Shown: positions 25,965 to 34,606 of the stretch, piece after piece
How the letters are laid out: every line of letters starts with the position of its first letter
Position numbering within the stretch: position 1 is the stretch's first letter
NCBI GenBank assembly: GCA_039176995.1
Contig: JBCDFY010000003.1
Span: 1 to 64,000, forward strand
Source of the DNA: JAAUTG01 sp039176995
Lineage (GTDB): Bacteria; Bacteroidota; Bacteroidia; Chitinophagales; Saprospiraceae
DNA: 64,000 bases
Direction of reading: 5' to 3'
Translations under genes and position numbers: made by a program
Notes under the pieces: generated by a model
The model's database searches: none
The model's input: the letters and a program-made list of their open reading frames with translations, nothing else
Told to the model about the DNA's origin: nothing

Positions 25965-28337
25965 ATGCTAAAAAATTACATCAAAGTCGCCCTTAGAAAC
26001 CTTTGGAAAAGTAAATTCTTCTCACTCATCAATGTTGGAGGATTAGCATTGGGAATGGCAATGACCATTGTGATTGGTCTATGGATGTGGAGCGAATTGA
26101 ACTACAACAAGAGTTATGAGTATTACGATCAGATCGCGAGAGTGATGCAAAACCAGACCTACAATAGTGGCATCACGACGAGTATTACCACTCCAAAACA
26201 ACTCGCTCCTGTTCTGCGAGAAGAATACGGCAGTAATTTTGAGCAGGTTGTGCGTTCTAGCTTCATTTTTGGGAATACACTGGCAAAAGACGATCAAATT
26301 TTCTCTAAGAAAGGAGGCTTTATGGATGCTAGCGCACCTGATATGCTTGCACTGGAAATGATTCATGGGACTCGGAATGGATTGGAAGATATTAATTCGA
26401 TATTACTCTCTGCATCTGCCGCACAATCGTTCTTTGGTAATGAAAATCCAATTAATCAAAGCATTAAATTAGGAAACGATGACTTGCTACGAGTGGCAGG
26501 TGTCTATAAAGATTTACCTCAAAATTCTAGCTTTGGAGAGCTGGAATTTATCGCTCCTTGGAAACTTTATGAAAAAGGACTTCCCAATTGGGTAGGCTGG
26601 GGCAACAGTTGGTTTCAAACCTATGTGCAGATCGCGCCACAATCTACTTTTGCTCAAGTTTCGGATAAGATCAAGAATGTCAAATTGAATAATTCTCCTG
26701 AAGAGAAAGCATACAATCCACAACTCTTTCTACATCCTATGTCGAAGTGGTATTTACACAGCAGATTTGAAGAAGGTATCAATGTTGGTGGACGTATTAC
26801 TTATGTTTGGTTGTTTGGAATCATTGGTGTTTTTGTTTTACTATTAGCGTGTATAAACTTTATGAATTTGAGTACGGCACGATCTGAGAAACGGGCCAGA
26901 GAAGTTGGTATTCGTAAGTCAGTCGGTTCTAGCAGAGGTCAATTGATTGGGCAGTTTTTTAGCGAATCGGTAGTGCTTGCAGTCTTCGCATTTGTCTTCT
27001 CCATCTTGTTGGTTCTGTTGATGTTGCCGTTCTTCAATGAAGTAGCTGGAAAGGAAATGCGTATTCTTTGGATGAATCCAATTTTTTGGCTGCTCGGTGT
27101 TGGTTTTGCTTTACTGACAGGAATAGTTGCAGGGAGCTATCCTGCGCTTTATTTATCTTCTTTCAAACCTGTCAAAGTGCTAAAAGGTACTTTTAAAGCA
27201 GGAAAACAAGCGGCTATCCCTCGCAAAGCTTTAGTCGTTTTGCAATTCACCGTTTCTGTTATTCTAATTATTGGAACAGTCGTAGTTTTCAGTCAAATAC
27301 AATATGTGAAAGATCGTCCGATTGGATATAATCAAAATGGATTAATCAATATTCCCATAAAAAGTAAAGTCATCAATGAAAAATACGATTTGATTCGGAA
27401 TGAATTGCGTCAAAATAGTATTATTGATGAGATGGCGATTAGTGCTGATGCAGTGACTAGAGCTTTTACCACCAATGGGGGCTTAGACTGGGAAGGGCGA
27501 CCCGACGGTATGCAAAACCAGTTTTGGTCGGTAAGAGTGAGCCACGATTTTGGAAAAACAATAGGATGGGAAGTCGTGGAAGGGCGTGATTTCTCTAGAG
27601 AATTTGGTACAGACAGCATGGCATTTGTCATCAACGAAGCAGCCGTCAAATATATGGGAATAGAAGACCCTGTTGGCAAGAAAATGACCTGGGGTGACAA
27701 TGGCGATTATACGATAATTGGAGTGGTTAAAAACATGGTCATGCAATCGCCTTATACCGCTCATAATCAAATGTTCTTCGTACTCGACTATAATCGCTCC
27801 TCTAATGCAATTGTTAAAATTAATCCCAATGCAAATCCTCAAGATGCGCTCGCTGCACTAGAAGCTACTTTTAAAAAATACGATCCCAACAATCCTTTTG
27901 AATATGAATTCGTCGATCAAGATTATGCTCAAAAATTTGGAGAAGAAGAACGAGTTGGAAAATTGGCTGGTTTCTTTGCCTTGTTGGCCATTTTTATCAG
28001 TTGCTTAGGTTTGTTTGCGATGGTTTCTTTTGTGGCGGAACAGCGAACAAGAGAAATTGGCATCCGAAAAGTATTGGGAGCGAGCATTGGTGGCATCGTA
28101 GCATTACTTTCTAAAGACTTTCTATTGCTGGTCGTATTAGCTTTATTTATTGCTTCTCCGCTTGCCTACTACTTTATGAATCAATGGCTAGAAGGCTTTA
28201 CCTATCACATTGAAATTCAATGGTGGTTTTTTGTAGTGGCAGGTGTGTTATCTATTGGTATTGCTTTTTTGACAGTGAGTTTTCAGTCTGTGAAAGCAGC
28301 AGTTGCAAATCCGATTAAGGCTTTGAGAAACGAATAA
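25965..28337 (+). CDS. FtsX/MacB-type ABC permease, array gene 7 (subfamily A)
   Basis: This 790-residue permease is the last intact member of the tandem run. It has the amphipathic start MLKNYIKVALRNLWKSK, coupling motifs AREVGIRKSVGSS (about 310) and TREIGIRKVLGAS (about 693), and the ending NPIKALRNE. It pairs most closely with the separate permease at 34607-37000: both have ARSEKRAxEIG-type sequence before the first motif and KGTFxxGKxAxxPRKxLVVxQF between the halves. The serine hydrolase gene begins only 7 bases after its stop, so the two are probably co-transcribed. Confidence 0.86.
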   Translation: MLKNYIKVALRNLWKSKFFSLINVGGLALGMAMTIVIGLWMWSELNYNKSYEYYDQIARVMQNQTYNSGITTSITTPKQLAPVLREEYGSNFEQVVRSSFIFGNTLAKDDQIFSKKGGFMDASAPDMLALEMIHGTRNGLEDINSILLSASAAQSFFGNENPINQSIKLGNDDLLRVAGVYKDLPQNSSFGELEFIAPWKLYEKGLPNWVGWGNSWFQTYVQIAPQSTFAQVSDKIKNVKLNNSPEEKAYNPQLFLHPMSKWYLHSRFEEGINVGGRITYVWLFGIIGVFVLLLACINFMNLSTARSEKRAREVGIRKSVGSSRGQLIGQFFSESVVLAVFAFVFSILLVLLMLPFFNEVAGKEMRILWMNPIFWLLGVGFALLTGIVAGSYPALYLSSFKPVKVLKGTFKAGKQAAIPRKALVVLQFTVSVILIIGTVVVFSQIQYVKDRPIGYNQNGLINIPIKSKVINEKYDLIRNELRQNSIIDEMAISADAVTRAFTTNGGLDWEGRPDGMQNQFWSVRVSHDFGKTIGWEVVEGRDFSREFGTDSMAFVINEAAVKYMGIEDPVGKKMTWGDNGDYTIIGVVKNMVMQSPYTAHNQMFFVLDYNRSSNAIVKINPNANPQDALAALEATFKKYDPNNPFEYEFVDQDYAQKFGEEERVGKLAGFFALLAIFISCLGLFAMVSFVAEQRTREIGIRKVLGASIGGIVALLSKDFLLLVVLALFIASPLAYYFMNQWLEGFTYHIEIQWWFFVVAGVLSIGIAFLTVSFQSVKAAVANPIKALRNE

Positions 28338-28344
28338 AATATAA

Positions 28345-29496
28345 ATGATGAAGATTAAATTATTTTTTGTTCTTATTTACCTCTTGTCGCTATCTTATAC
28401 TCAACTGATGTCTCAAGTATCAGAAATAACTGTACAAAAGATAGATGCTTTATTTGACCAAATAGATGCGACGACACCAGGATACATGATTGGTGTCATT
28501 CAGAATGATGATTTTCTATTCCAAAAAGGGTATGGACTTGCCAATCTGGAACATCAGATTCCAATAAGCGCTAATTCTGCCTTTAATATCGCTTCTTTAT
28601 CCAAGCAATTTACCGCTGCTTGTGTTGCTTTACTTATTATGGATGGGAAAATCACGTTAGATGATCCAGTCAAACAGTACTTACCCAAATTCCCAAAATA
28701 CAAGCACACGATTCAGATCAAACATTTGATTTACATGACTAGTGGTATCAATGACTACTACTATAATGAAAGAGACAACGAGCAGGACTGGAGTAGTTTG
28801 CAGTTTTTTAATGTTGATATGGCAATTGAGGCTTCATTAAGTAATAAAAAGCTGATGTACAAACCTGGTACACAGTGGTCGTACAGCAATATCAACTATA
28901 TGCTATTGACTAAAATAGTAGAAAAGGCTTCAGGTGAAAGCTTTTCAAGTTTTATTCAGAAACGCCTTTTCAAACCTTTAGAGATGGAGAATACATTTGT
29001 CAATGATGACATTTTTCAAATTATTCCCAATCGAGCACTAGGCTACAATTATAGGGATGAGGAAAATACCAATTGGTTAATAGAAGAGAACTATTTACCA
29101 GAACGTGGAGAGGGCTTTTTGCAGATTCATCGTAACTCGCCACACTATGGTGGAAGTGGTGTTTACACGACTATGAATGATTTGAAAAAGTGGGTTGTCA
29201 ATTTTCAGTCAAAGACATTCGGAGGAGCGCAATTTTATAAACTTATGCACCAAACGATGCAATTTGACCATGGCAAAACTAATGATGCTTTCGGCTTGGT
29301 ATTTGGCGACTTCAATGGTCACCAAATTGTATCGTACGATGGTGGTGACTGGGGATTTAGTAGCTATATAATGCGTTTTCTTAAGAACGAATTAACTGTC
29401 GTTTGTTTCTCAAATCTAGGAACAGGAAATGCTCGAAAATATGCTAACTCATTAGTAGATATTTTAGTAGAAGATGAAGTAGTAGAATTGAAATAA
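28345..29496 (+). CDS. Serine hydrolase of the beta-lactamase / class C (CubicO) family
   Basis: This 383-residue exported enzyme has a signal peptide (residues about 1-24, ending LMSQ). The catalytic SxxK motif is present as SLSK in FNIASLSKQFTAA (about residue 85), and the second motif YSN appears in WSYSNINYMLL (about 180). The region HYGGSGVYTTMNDL near 270 corresponds to the C-terminal part of the active site. Members hydrolyse esters or peptides, or act on D-amino-acid substrates; no specific substrate can be assigned. It starts 7 bases after a permease stop and precedes an alpha/beta hydrolase, so it may process a compound linked to the transport array. Confidence 0.86.
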   Translation: MMKIKLFFVLIYLLSLSYTQLMSQVSEITVQKIDALFDQIDATTPGYMIGVIQNDDFLFQKGYGLANLEHQIPISANSAFNIASLSKQFTAACVALLIMDGKITLDDPVKQYLPKFPKYKHTIQIKHLIYMTSGINDYYYNERDNEQDWSSLQFFNVDMAIEASLSNKKLMYKPGTQWSYSNINYMLLTKIVEKASGESFSSFIQKRLFKPLEMENTFVNDDIFQIIPNRALGYNYRDEENTNWLIEENYLPERGEGFLQIHRNSPHYGGSGVYTTMNDLKKWVVNFQSKTFGGAQFYKLMHQTMQFDHGKTNDAFGLVFGDFNGHQIVSYDGGDWGFSSYIMRFLKNELTVVCFSNLGTGNARKYANSLVDILVEDEVVELK

Positions 29497-29608
29497 AGTA
29501 CCTCGCTTCGTAATAAGATTTGGATTGAAAAACAAATAAGAAACATTAAAGATACTGTCTGGTATATTACGATCTAAATAAACAATACAACAATAAAAAT
29601 ACTTGATA

Positions 29609-30946
29609 ATGAAAAATTTAATGTTCCTGTTTCTCTTCATTTCACAAGCGCTATTTGCCCAGAACCAGATGAAGACGACCAATGAACTGATCGGTTCTTG
29701 GGAAGGTGCTTTTATCAAAAGCAATTCTTATCAAAAGATAGAAGTCGATTTTTACGAGAGAGATGGTCAATTGTACGGGCTACAAATGATGGACGAATGG
29801 AATCCAACTTACTGGGGATTTGAAGTTCCTGTAAAAGTAGATTCTGTGGGTAAAATAACTTTTGGAACAGGTTATGGTCGAACGGAATTGGTACTGGATA
29901 TCGAAAACTTAGAGATGGTTGGGCAACTGATTGGTTTGACCCCCACCATTTACATGCACCTCAAAAAAGTGGCAGAAAGACCTGCACCAAACTATAGCAT
30001 CGAAGAAGTTTCTATCAATTCTGATGGCAGCAGACTATATGGTCACCTACACTTACCTCACAGCAATCCTACTAATACAGTTATCATTTTTGTCGGCGGC
30101 AGAGGCTGTGGTGCGGACGAGACAGAGTATAATCTCTATGCGAAGTTTTTAAGAAAGTATGGTATCGCTGTGATGACTTATCAAAAACGTGGAACAGGCA
30201 AATCAACTGGAGATTGTGGAAGTGCAACGATTAAAGATTTAGCAACTGATTTGATAGCTGTGAAAAAATACCTTGATAATCGCGATAAGCCATTTTCAAA
30301 AGTAGGCACGCTTGGGGTCAGTGCAGGTGGATGGACGATGGTTAAAGCAGAAGAAAATATAGACTTTGACTTCATGATCAGTATTGTCGGTCCTTCCACT
30401 TCAGTAAAAGATCAGCAGCTTCAATCGGCGATGTATGGTGCTGATTTTTATGGCTTGAGTGAGCCAATACGTAAGGAATTAATGACTTACACCGATCTGA
30501 TGCTTAATGCAAAACCATCAGCAGAGACTTTTACCAAGATGGAAAATTTGCTCTTGCTTGCAGAAAAGAATCGATGGCGAGCACTGTTGGAAGACACGGA
30601 TATTCCTAGTTCTGCTAGTGCGATTAGTGATTTGTGGGTGAGAAGACATGACTACGATCCAAAAGATATTCTTTCAAATTACAATAAACCGTTTCTAGCC
30701 CTTTATGGAGAAGATGATTTTATTGTTCCTTACAAAGAAAATATAGAAACCCTAAACACCTACTTTGAAGGAAGAGAGGATCAAATGACTGCTATCATGG
30801 TTCATAATGCAGAGCATGGAATGGAAATGGCGCGCAAGTGGATCATTCTAGGTCAAGATAGAAGCTATTGGCACTTTTATAGAATATCACCGAAAGTACG
30901 TATAGCTATTGTAGATTTTTTGAACAAACATGGTTTGAAGCGATAG
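29609..30946 (+). CDS. Secreted alpha/beta hydrolase
   Basis: This 445-residue exported hydrolase has a signal peptide ending near LFAQNQ (about residue 19). An N-terminal beta-rich domain of about 110 residues (IGSWEGAFIKSNSYQKIEVDF) precedes the alpha/beta hydrolase fold. The nucleophile elbow is GVSAGG at about 233, with an oxyanion-type stretch VGGRGCGADETEYN near 155 and GEDDFIVPY near 368 carrying the likely acid. A histidine in HNAEHGMEM near 399 is the likely base. The TTG two codons upstream is open, but the ATG at 29609 fits the signal peptide. It follows the serine hydrolase after about 110 bases, on the same strand. Confidence 0.84.
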   Translation: MKNLMFLFLFISQALFAQNQMKTTNELIGSWEGAFIKSNSYQKIEVDFYERDGQLYGLQMMDEWNPTYWGFEVPVKVDSVGKITFGTGYGRTELVLDIENLEMVGQLIGLTPTIYMHLKKVAERPAPNYSIEEVSINSDGSRLYGHLHLPHSNPTNTVIIFVGGRGCGADETEYNLYAKFLRKYGIAVMTYQKRGTGKSTGDCGSATIKDLATDLIAVKKYLDNRDKPFSKVGTLGVSAGGWTMVKAEENIDFDFMISIVGPSTSVKDQQLQSAMYGADFYGLSEPIRKELMTYTDLMLNAKPSAETFTKMENLLLLAEKNRWRALLEDTDIPSSASAISDLWVRRHDYDPKDILSNYNKPFLALYGEDDFIVPYKENIETLNTYFEGREDQMTAIMVHNAEHGMEMARKWIILGQDRSYWHFYRISPKVRIAIVDFLNKHGLKR

Positions 30947-30978
30947 TGCTTTTGTTGTTGAGTGAAGAAATAGCGGAT

Positions 30979-31056
30979 ATGGTTTCGACAATGTTCAGCT
31001 TGCGTTCAGTAAAAGCAGCCTTAGCCAATCCCGTAAAGAGTTTGCAGAATGAGTAG
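30979..31056 (+). pseudogene. C-terminal remnant of an FtsX-type permease
   Basis: A 25-codon frame ends in FSLRSVKAALANPVKSLQNE and a TAG. This is the diagnostic C-terminus of the subfamily A permeases of this window (NPxxSLRNE). Nothing of the upstream membrane or core domains remains, because the alpha/beta hydrolase stop is only about 30 bases away. It is best explained as the scar of a deleted permease gene that once followed the hydrolase genes. Confidence 0.8.
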
Positions 31057-31101
31057 GTTTCATATTTGCTACTTCCTAAGCAATAGAAGGGTATTTAGGG
31101 G

Positions 31102-33333
31102 CTATCCATTTCTTTTCTCCAACCTAAAATTCATCCCCAAATACCACTCTCGTCCACGTGTCGGTCCCCAAACAGAAGAAGTATCAAAGTAAGCACCAAA
31201 AGGATTTTCCCAACCAATGATCGGACGATTTTGACGAAAATTGAAGATGTTTTCACAGCCCGAGTATAGCTCAAATCGCTTGAAGTTGTAAGTGAATTGA
31301 GCATTGACGAGGGAGAAGGCTTCTGAAAAATCGGGACGCTGGAATTCGATGGGATTGGACTGCGTATTGGGCAATCTTTGTTCGCCAAACCAATGCGCAT
31401 TTACATCAAAATGAAATTTATTGTGGCGTGGTTTAAAACTGAAAGTTCCAAGCAATCTATGTTTTGGATTGAAAGGAAGTAACTGCTTTTCTTCCCCTAG
31501 TATTCGATAGACATCCAAATAGTTGTAGCCAGCTTTCACTTCAAATTGCTGCCCCAATCGCACAAATAATTCTGCCTGAAAACCATTGCTCACGCTTTCG
31601 CCTCGGAAGTTTTGGATAATGGCTTTCTGTGGGTTGCTGTCGTAGTCTGGAAAAATCTGATTTTGGAAGTCCGTGCGATAGAAATCAACACTAAGATAGC
31701 CCGAAACTTGATCGCTTCTTGATTCAAATTTGTGGATTAAATTGATACCCGCATTGATCGCTTCTTCTGGTTCTAACTGTTCTGCAAAAATAATGTCTCT
31801 CGAACTGACCAGCAGACCAATATTTTCACTAAATAAATTAACCGTTCGCCAACCGCTGCCTACACTGGCGCGAAGGGTCGTTCTAGGCTGAATGTTGTAT
31901 TTTAAAAGTGTTCTCGGCGTTACTCGAAATCCAAATTGATTGTGCTGGTCGCCCCGAATACCCACCATTAAACTAAGTTGATTGTCTAATAAATTGAGAG
32001 TGTTTTCTGCAAATACTCCTGTAATGTTTTCCGTTCGATTGTATTGACTATCGTAAGTGCGCTCGACCGTATTTTGAGTAAAAGTGATCGTTTCATCAAG
32101 ACTTAGATGACGGTGACTGATGCCCGTTTTGAGCAAATGTTTACCATAAGTCAGTTCATGCTGTAGATTGGCGTAGAGATTGCTTTGTTGAGCGATGTAA
32201 TTAGCGGTGCCGAAAAAAGAATTTTGGTCTTGATGAAAGCCAGAAGCGAAAGCTACAAAGTTGTGCTGATCGTTGAGGCGATAGTTGGTTTTGGTATAAA
32301 ATTCGGGTTGCTGAAAATTGATGGTTTGTCCGTAGGCGCGCGTGCTGCCTTTATCTGTTTTGGGGTCAAAAAAAGTCTGTCCACCTATGCGTTCTTCTGA
32401 TAGCAGTCGCACTCCAATTTTACTGCTCCATCCCCATTCTGCTTCGTTGCCATAGATCCATTTATTGAACAGCGAATAACGCGTCGTTAGCGGCAAATCC
32501 AGGAAATTATCATTGTCTCGATCCACTTTCCTCGCAGGCTGCACGGTTGAAAAAGAAGTCAGTGCATCCCAACTGCCTACTTTGTAAGTCACATTGGCGT
32601 TGATGTGACTTTCTAGGAAGTTGTTGAGGTACAAATTCAAATAGAAGCGATCTGCCGTTTTGGGATTTTTGGTTTCCACATTGATTTGCCCACTAATGCT
32701 CTCAAAACCTTGCATGACACTATTCGCCCCTTTTGCTACATAAATATTATCCACCAAACTACCAGAAATACTGCTGATGCCATAAGTGTAGGATAATCCC
32801 TGAATCATCGGAAAACCATCGATCAATACTTGATTGTAAACCCCTGATAAACCAAGGATTCGCAGCTCTTTGGCATTAGTGATAACATTAGTCGTTTGAG
32901 GCTGCACAGTCGTTTGAGTGCCAAAACAACCCGCCAAATCACAGCAAGCGGCTTTGCCCAGTTCAACGGAATTGATCTGCTCCGTTTTGGTGGCATCAAT
33001 ATCTGAAATAACGATGCCATCTCGCTGTCCTTGCACGACGACTGTCTCCAAATCCTGATTAGCCACTAACTCAAATTGAAGAAAAGTTACATCGGTCACC
33101 ACCATCGTATCCGAGATGTGACCGATGTAACTAACGATAAGTTTTTTAGATTCTGCACTACTCATTTGTAATTCAAACTGCCCATTTTCATCTGTACTAA
33201 TTCCCTCACTCGTTGCCATCCAATAGACGTTTGCGCCGATTAAGGCTTCTCCCTGTGTATTGACCACTTTACCTGTGATCGTTTGAGCAGTGAGTAGGAA
33301 AGAAAATAGAAGGAAGAGCAGTGTAAATTTCAT
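31102..33333 (-). CDS. TonB-dependent receptor linked to a metal-binding protein
   Basis: This 743-residue outer-membrane receptor has a signal peptide (about 1-16), a carboxypeptidase-like domain (about 18-95, ITGKVVNTQGEALIGANVYW), a plug (about 100-235) and a beta-barrel. The plug contains a cysteine cluster, KAACCDLAGCF at about 127-137, unusual for a siderophore receptor and suggestive of soft-metal contact. The barrel ends in YLGMNFRLEKRNG, slightly past the usual terminal aromatic. The HMA-domain gene lies 58 bases upstream on the same strand, and the two are probably one operon. This pairing is seen in Bacteroidota copper or heavy-metal loci, so a metal complex is the inferred substrate. 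Confidence 0.84.
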   Translation of the reverse strand: MKFTLLFLLFSFLLTAQTITGKVVNTQGEALIGANVYWMATSEGISTDENGQFELQMSSAESKKLIVSYIGHISDTMVVTDVTFLQFELVANQDLETVVVQGQRDGIVISDIDATKTEQINSVELGKAACCDLAGCFGTQTTVQPQTTNVITNAKELRILGLSGVYNQVLIDGFPMIQGLSYTYGISSISGSLVDNIYVAKGANSVMQGFESISGQINVETKNPKTADRFYLNLYLNNFLESHINANVTYKVGSWDALTSFSTVQPARKVDRDNDNFLDLPLTTRYSLFNKWIYGNEAEWGWSSKIGVRLLSEERIGGQTFFDPKTDKGSTRAYGQTINFQQPEFYTKTNYRLNDQHNFVAFASGFHQDQNSFFGTANYIAQQSNLYANLQHELTYGKHLLKTGISHRHLSLDETITFTQNTVERTYDSQYNRTENITGVFAENTLNLLDNQLSLMVGIRGDQHNQFGFRVTPRTLLKYNIQPRTTLRASVGSGWRTVNLFSENIGLLVSSRDIIFAEQLEPEEAINAGINLIHKFESRSDQVSGYLSVDFYRTDFQNQIFPDYDSNPQKAIIQNFRGESVSNGFQAELFVRLGQQFEVKAGYNYLDVYRILGEEKQLLPFNPKHRLLGTFSFKPRHNKFHFDVNAHWFGEQRLPNTQSNPIEFQRPDFSEAFSLVNAQFTYNFKRFELYSGCENIFNFRQNRPIIGWENPFGAYFDTSSVWGPTRGREWYLGMNFRLEKRNG

Positions 33334-33391
33334 GTAGTATGATTTTTATGAAATGGTTTTAAGAGGAAATGTTAGCTAATCGAACACCATT

Positions 33392-33742
33392 TTACAATTT
33401 AACTGTATAGGGGCGATCGTTTGGATTCTCACATCCAGCCGTACCTTCGATAGCAGCATGAATTTGTTTTTCAGTAACCAATGCTGGATCAAATTTAACT
33501 TCAAAGGTGGAAAGCGCGCCTTTACTTTTGGATTCGCAAGCACTAACTCCGTCGAGTTCTTTTACATTTTTGGCAATGGCAGCAATGTCTTTATGACAAC
33601 CGACCCCTTTCACTTTTACCATTAATTTTTGAACTGTAGTGGATGTTTGTTGTGTTTCGACCGCTGCAGTTTGCGCAAAAGCAAAAGTTGCAGTAGTAGT
33701 CATTAATAGGAATGCGAGACTTAATTTTTTAATGAATTGCAT
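33392..33742 (-). CDS. Periplasmic heavy-metal-associated (HMA/MerP-like) protein
   Basis: This 116-residue exported protein has a signal peptide (about 1-24, FAFAQTA) and then one HMA-type ferredoxin-like domain (about 38-105). The metal loop reads VKGVGCHKDIAAIAK. The first cysteine of the usual CxxC is present, but the second is replaced by aspartate (C-H-K-D). Two further cysteines occur at SACESKSKG and GCENPNDR. Such altered loops are known in proteins next to TonB receptors, but whether this one binds copper or another ion cannot be told. It precedes the cysteine-bearing receptor at 31102-33333, with an inverted repeat upstream at 33790-33849. Confidence 0.82.
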   Translation of the reverse strand: MQFIKKLSLAFLLMTTTATFAFAQTAAVETQQTSTTVQKLMVKVKGVGCHKDIAAIAKNVKELDGVSACESKSKGALSTFEVKFDPALVTEKQIHAAIEGTAGCENPNDRPYTVKL

Positions 33743-33789
33743 TGAATTAGATTTTTGATTCGTAGAGGAGACTATTTTTCTGTGAAAAG

Positions 33790-33849
33790 GATACAGGGAT
33801 TGCCTGATTTTTTATCCTATCTATACTTTAAGGAATCACTCCCTGTATC
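33790..33849. promoter_or_regulatory. Inverted repeat upstream of the HMA gene
   Basis: GATACAGGGA (33790-33799) and TCCCTGTATC (33840-33849) are perfect 10-base arms 40 bases apart, starting 48 bases before the HMA start codon. The spacing is too wide for a single ordinary operator, but it could be two half-sites or a small palindromic element. No consensus -7 box is evident nearby. Confidence 0.35.
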
Positions 33850-33974
33850 ATAATAGTACACCTAAGCGTCCATTTTTATACACTTCTAATAATATAAACC
33901 TTTCTAAGCGATTGAAAATTAGATGCTTGAGCTTTTGGCATAGAAATCGCTTCATAACAGGGAAAGAAGTAGTT

Positions 33975-34595
33975 ATGCTTAAAATCCATTTCAAGTCAGC
34001 TATTCGTAACCTATGGAAAAATAAGGCTTTCTCTGTCATTAGCCTTGCGGCAGGTTTACTGATCTTACTCTGGGTGAATGAGGAACAAAAGGTAGATGCT
34101 TTTGGAGGATAAATAATCAATCTGCATCGCCTATTTATGGTAGATACCTTAGCAGACAGGACTATGAAAGTGAGTCGTTCTATTCCGTATCCACTAGTGA
34201 AGAAGCTACCGATAAAATTCCAGATGCTAATGCAATTGCAGCAAGAGGTTATCCATTAGAACGCTTTTTTCAATTTGGAGAAAAGTTGTATGAAGCAAAA
34301 GAGAGCAATGCTACTTTCAGTTTGTTAGAAGCTTTTCCTTTTGAAATTCTGTCTAGTAGTTCAGACGAGGCAAGAAGCAAGATCAATAATTTTACTGGTC
34401 ATTTTAATTGCCTCTCCTATTGCTTGGTATGGCATGAATCAATGGTTAGAAAACTTTACCTACCATGTTCAGGTTCAGTGGTGGCTTTTTGGATTGACAG
34501 CACTTGCTGCGATTACTATTGCTTTGCTCACTATTGGTATTCAGAGTGTGAAAGCCGCTTTGGCGAATCCAATTAAATCTTTACGAAACGAATAA
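33975..34595 (+). pseudogene. Decayed FtsX/MacB-type permease
   Basis: The start MLKIHFKSAIRNLWKNKAFSVIS matches the permease N-terminus, but the frame stops at 34110 after DAFGG. Another frame resumes with permease-core sequence at about 34115-34360 (FQFGEKLYEAKESNATFSLLEAFPFEIL). After about 34375 it jumps to the last helices and C-terminus (LIASPIAWYGMNQWLENF to NPIKSLRNE, stop at 34595). Most of core one, the first FtsX domain, core two and the start of the last FtsX domain are missing, roughly 600 codons. The 3' end is only 11 bases before the next intact permease, with the same junction sequence as in the main array. Confidence 0.85.
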
Positions 34596-34606
34596 AAGAA
34601 ATCATC

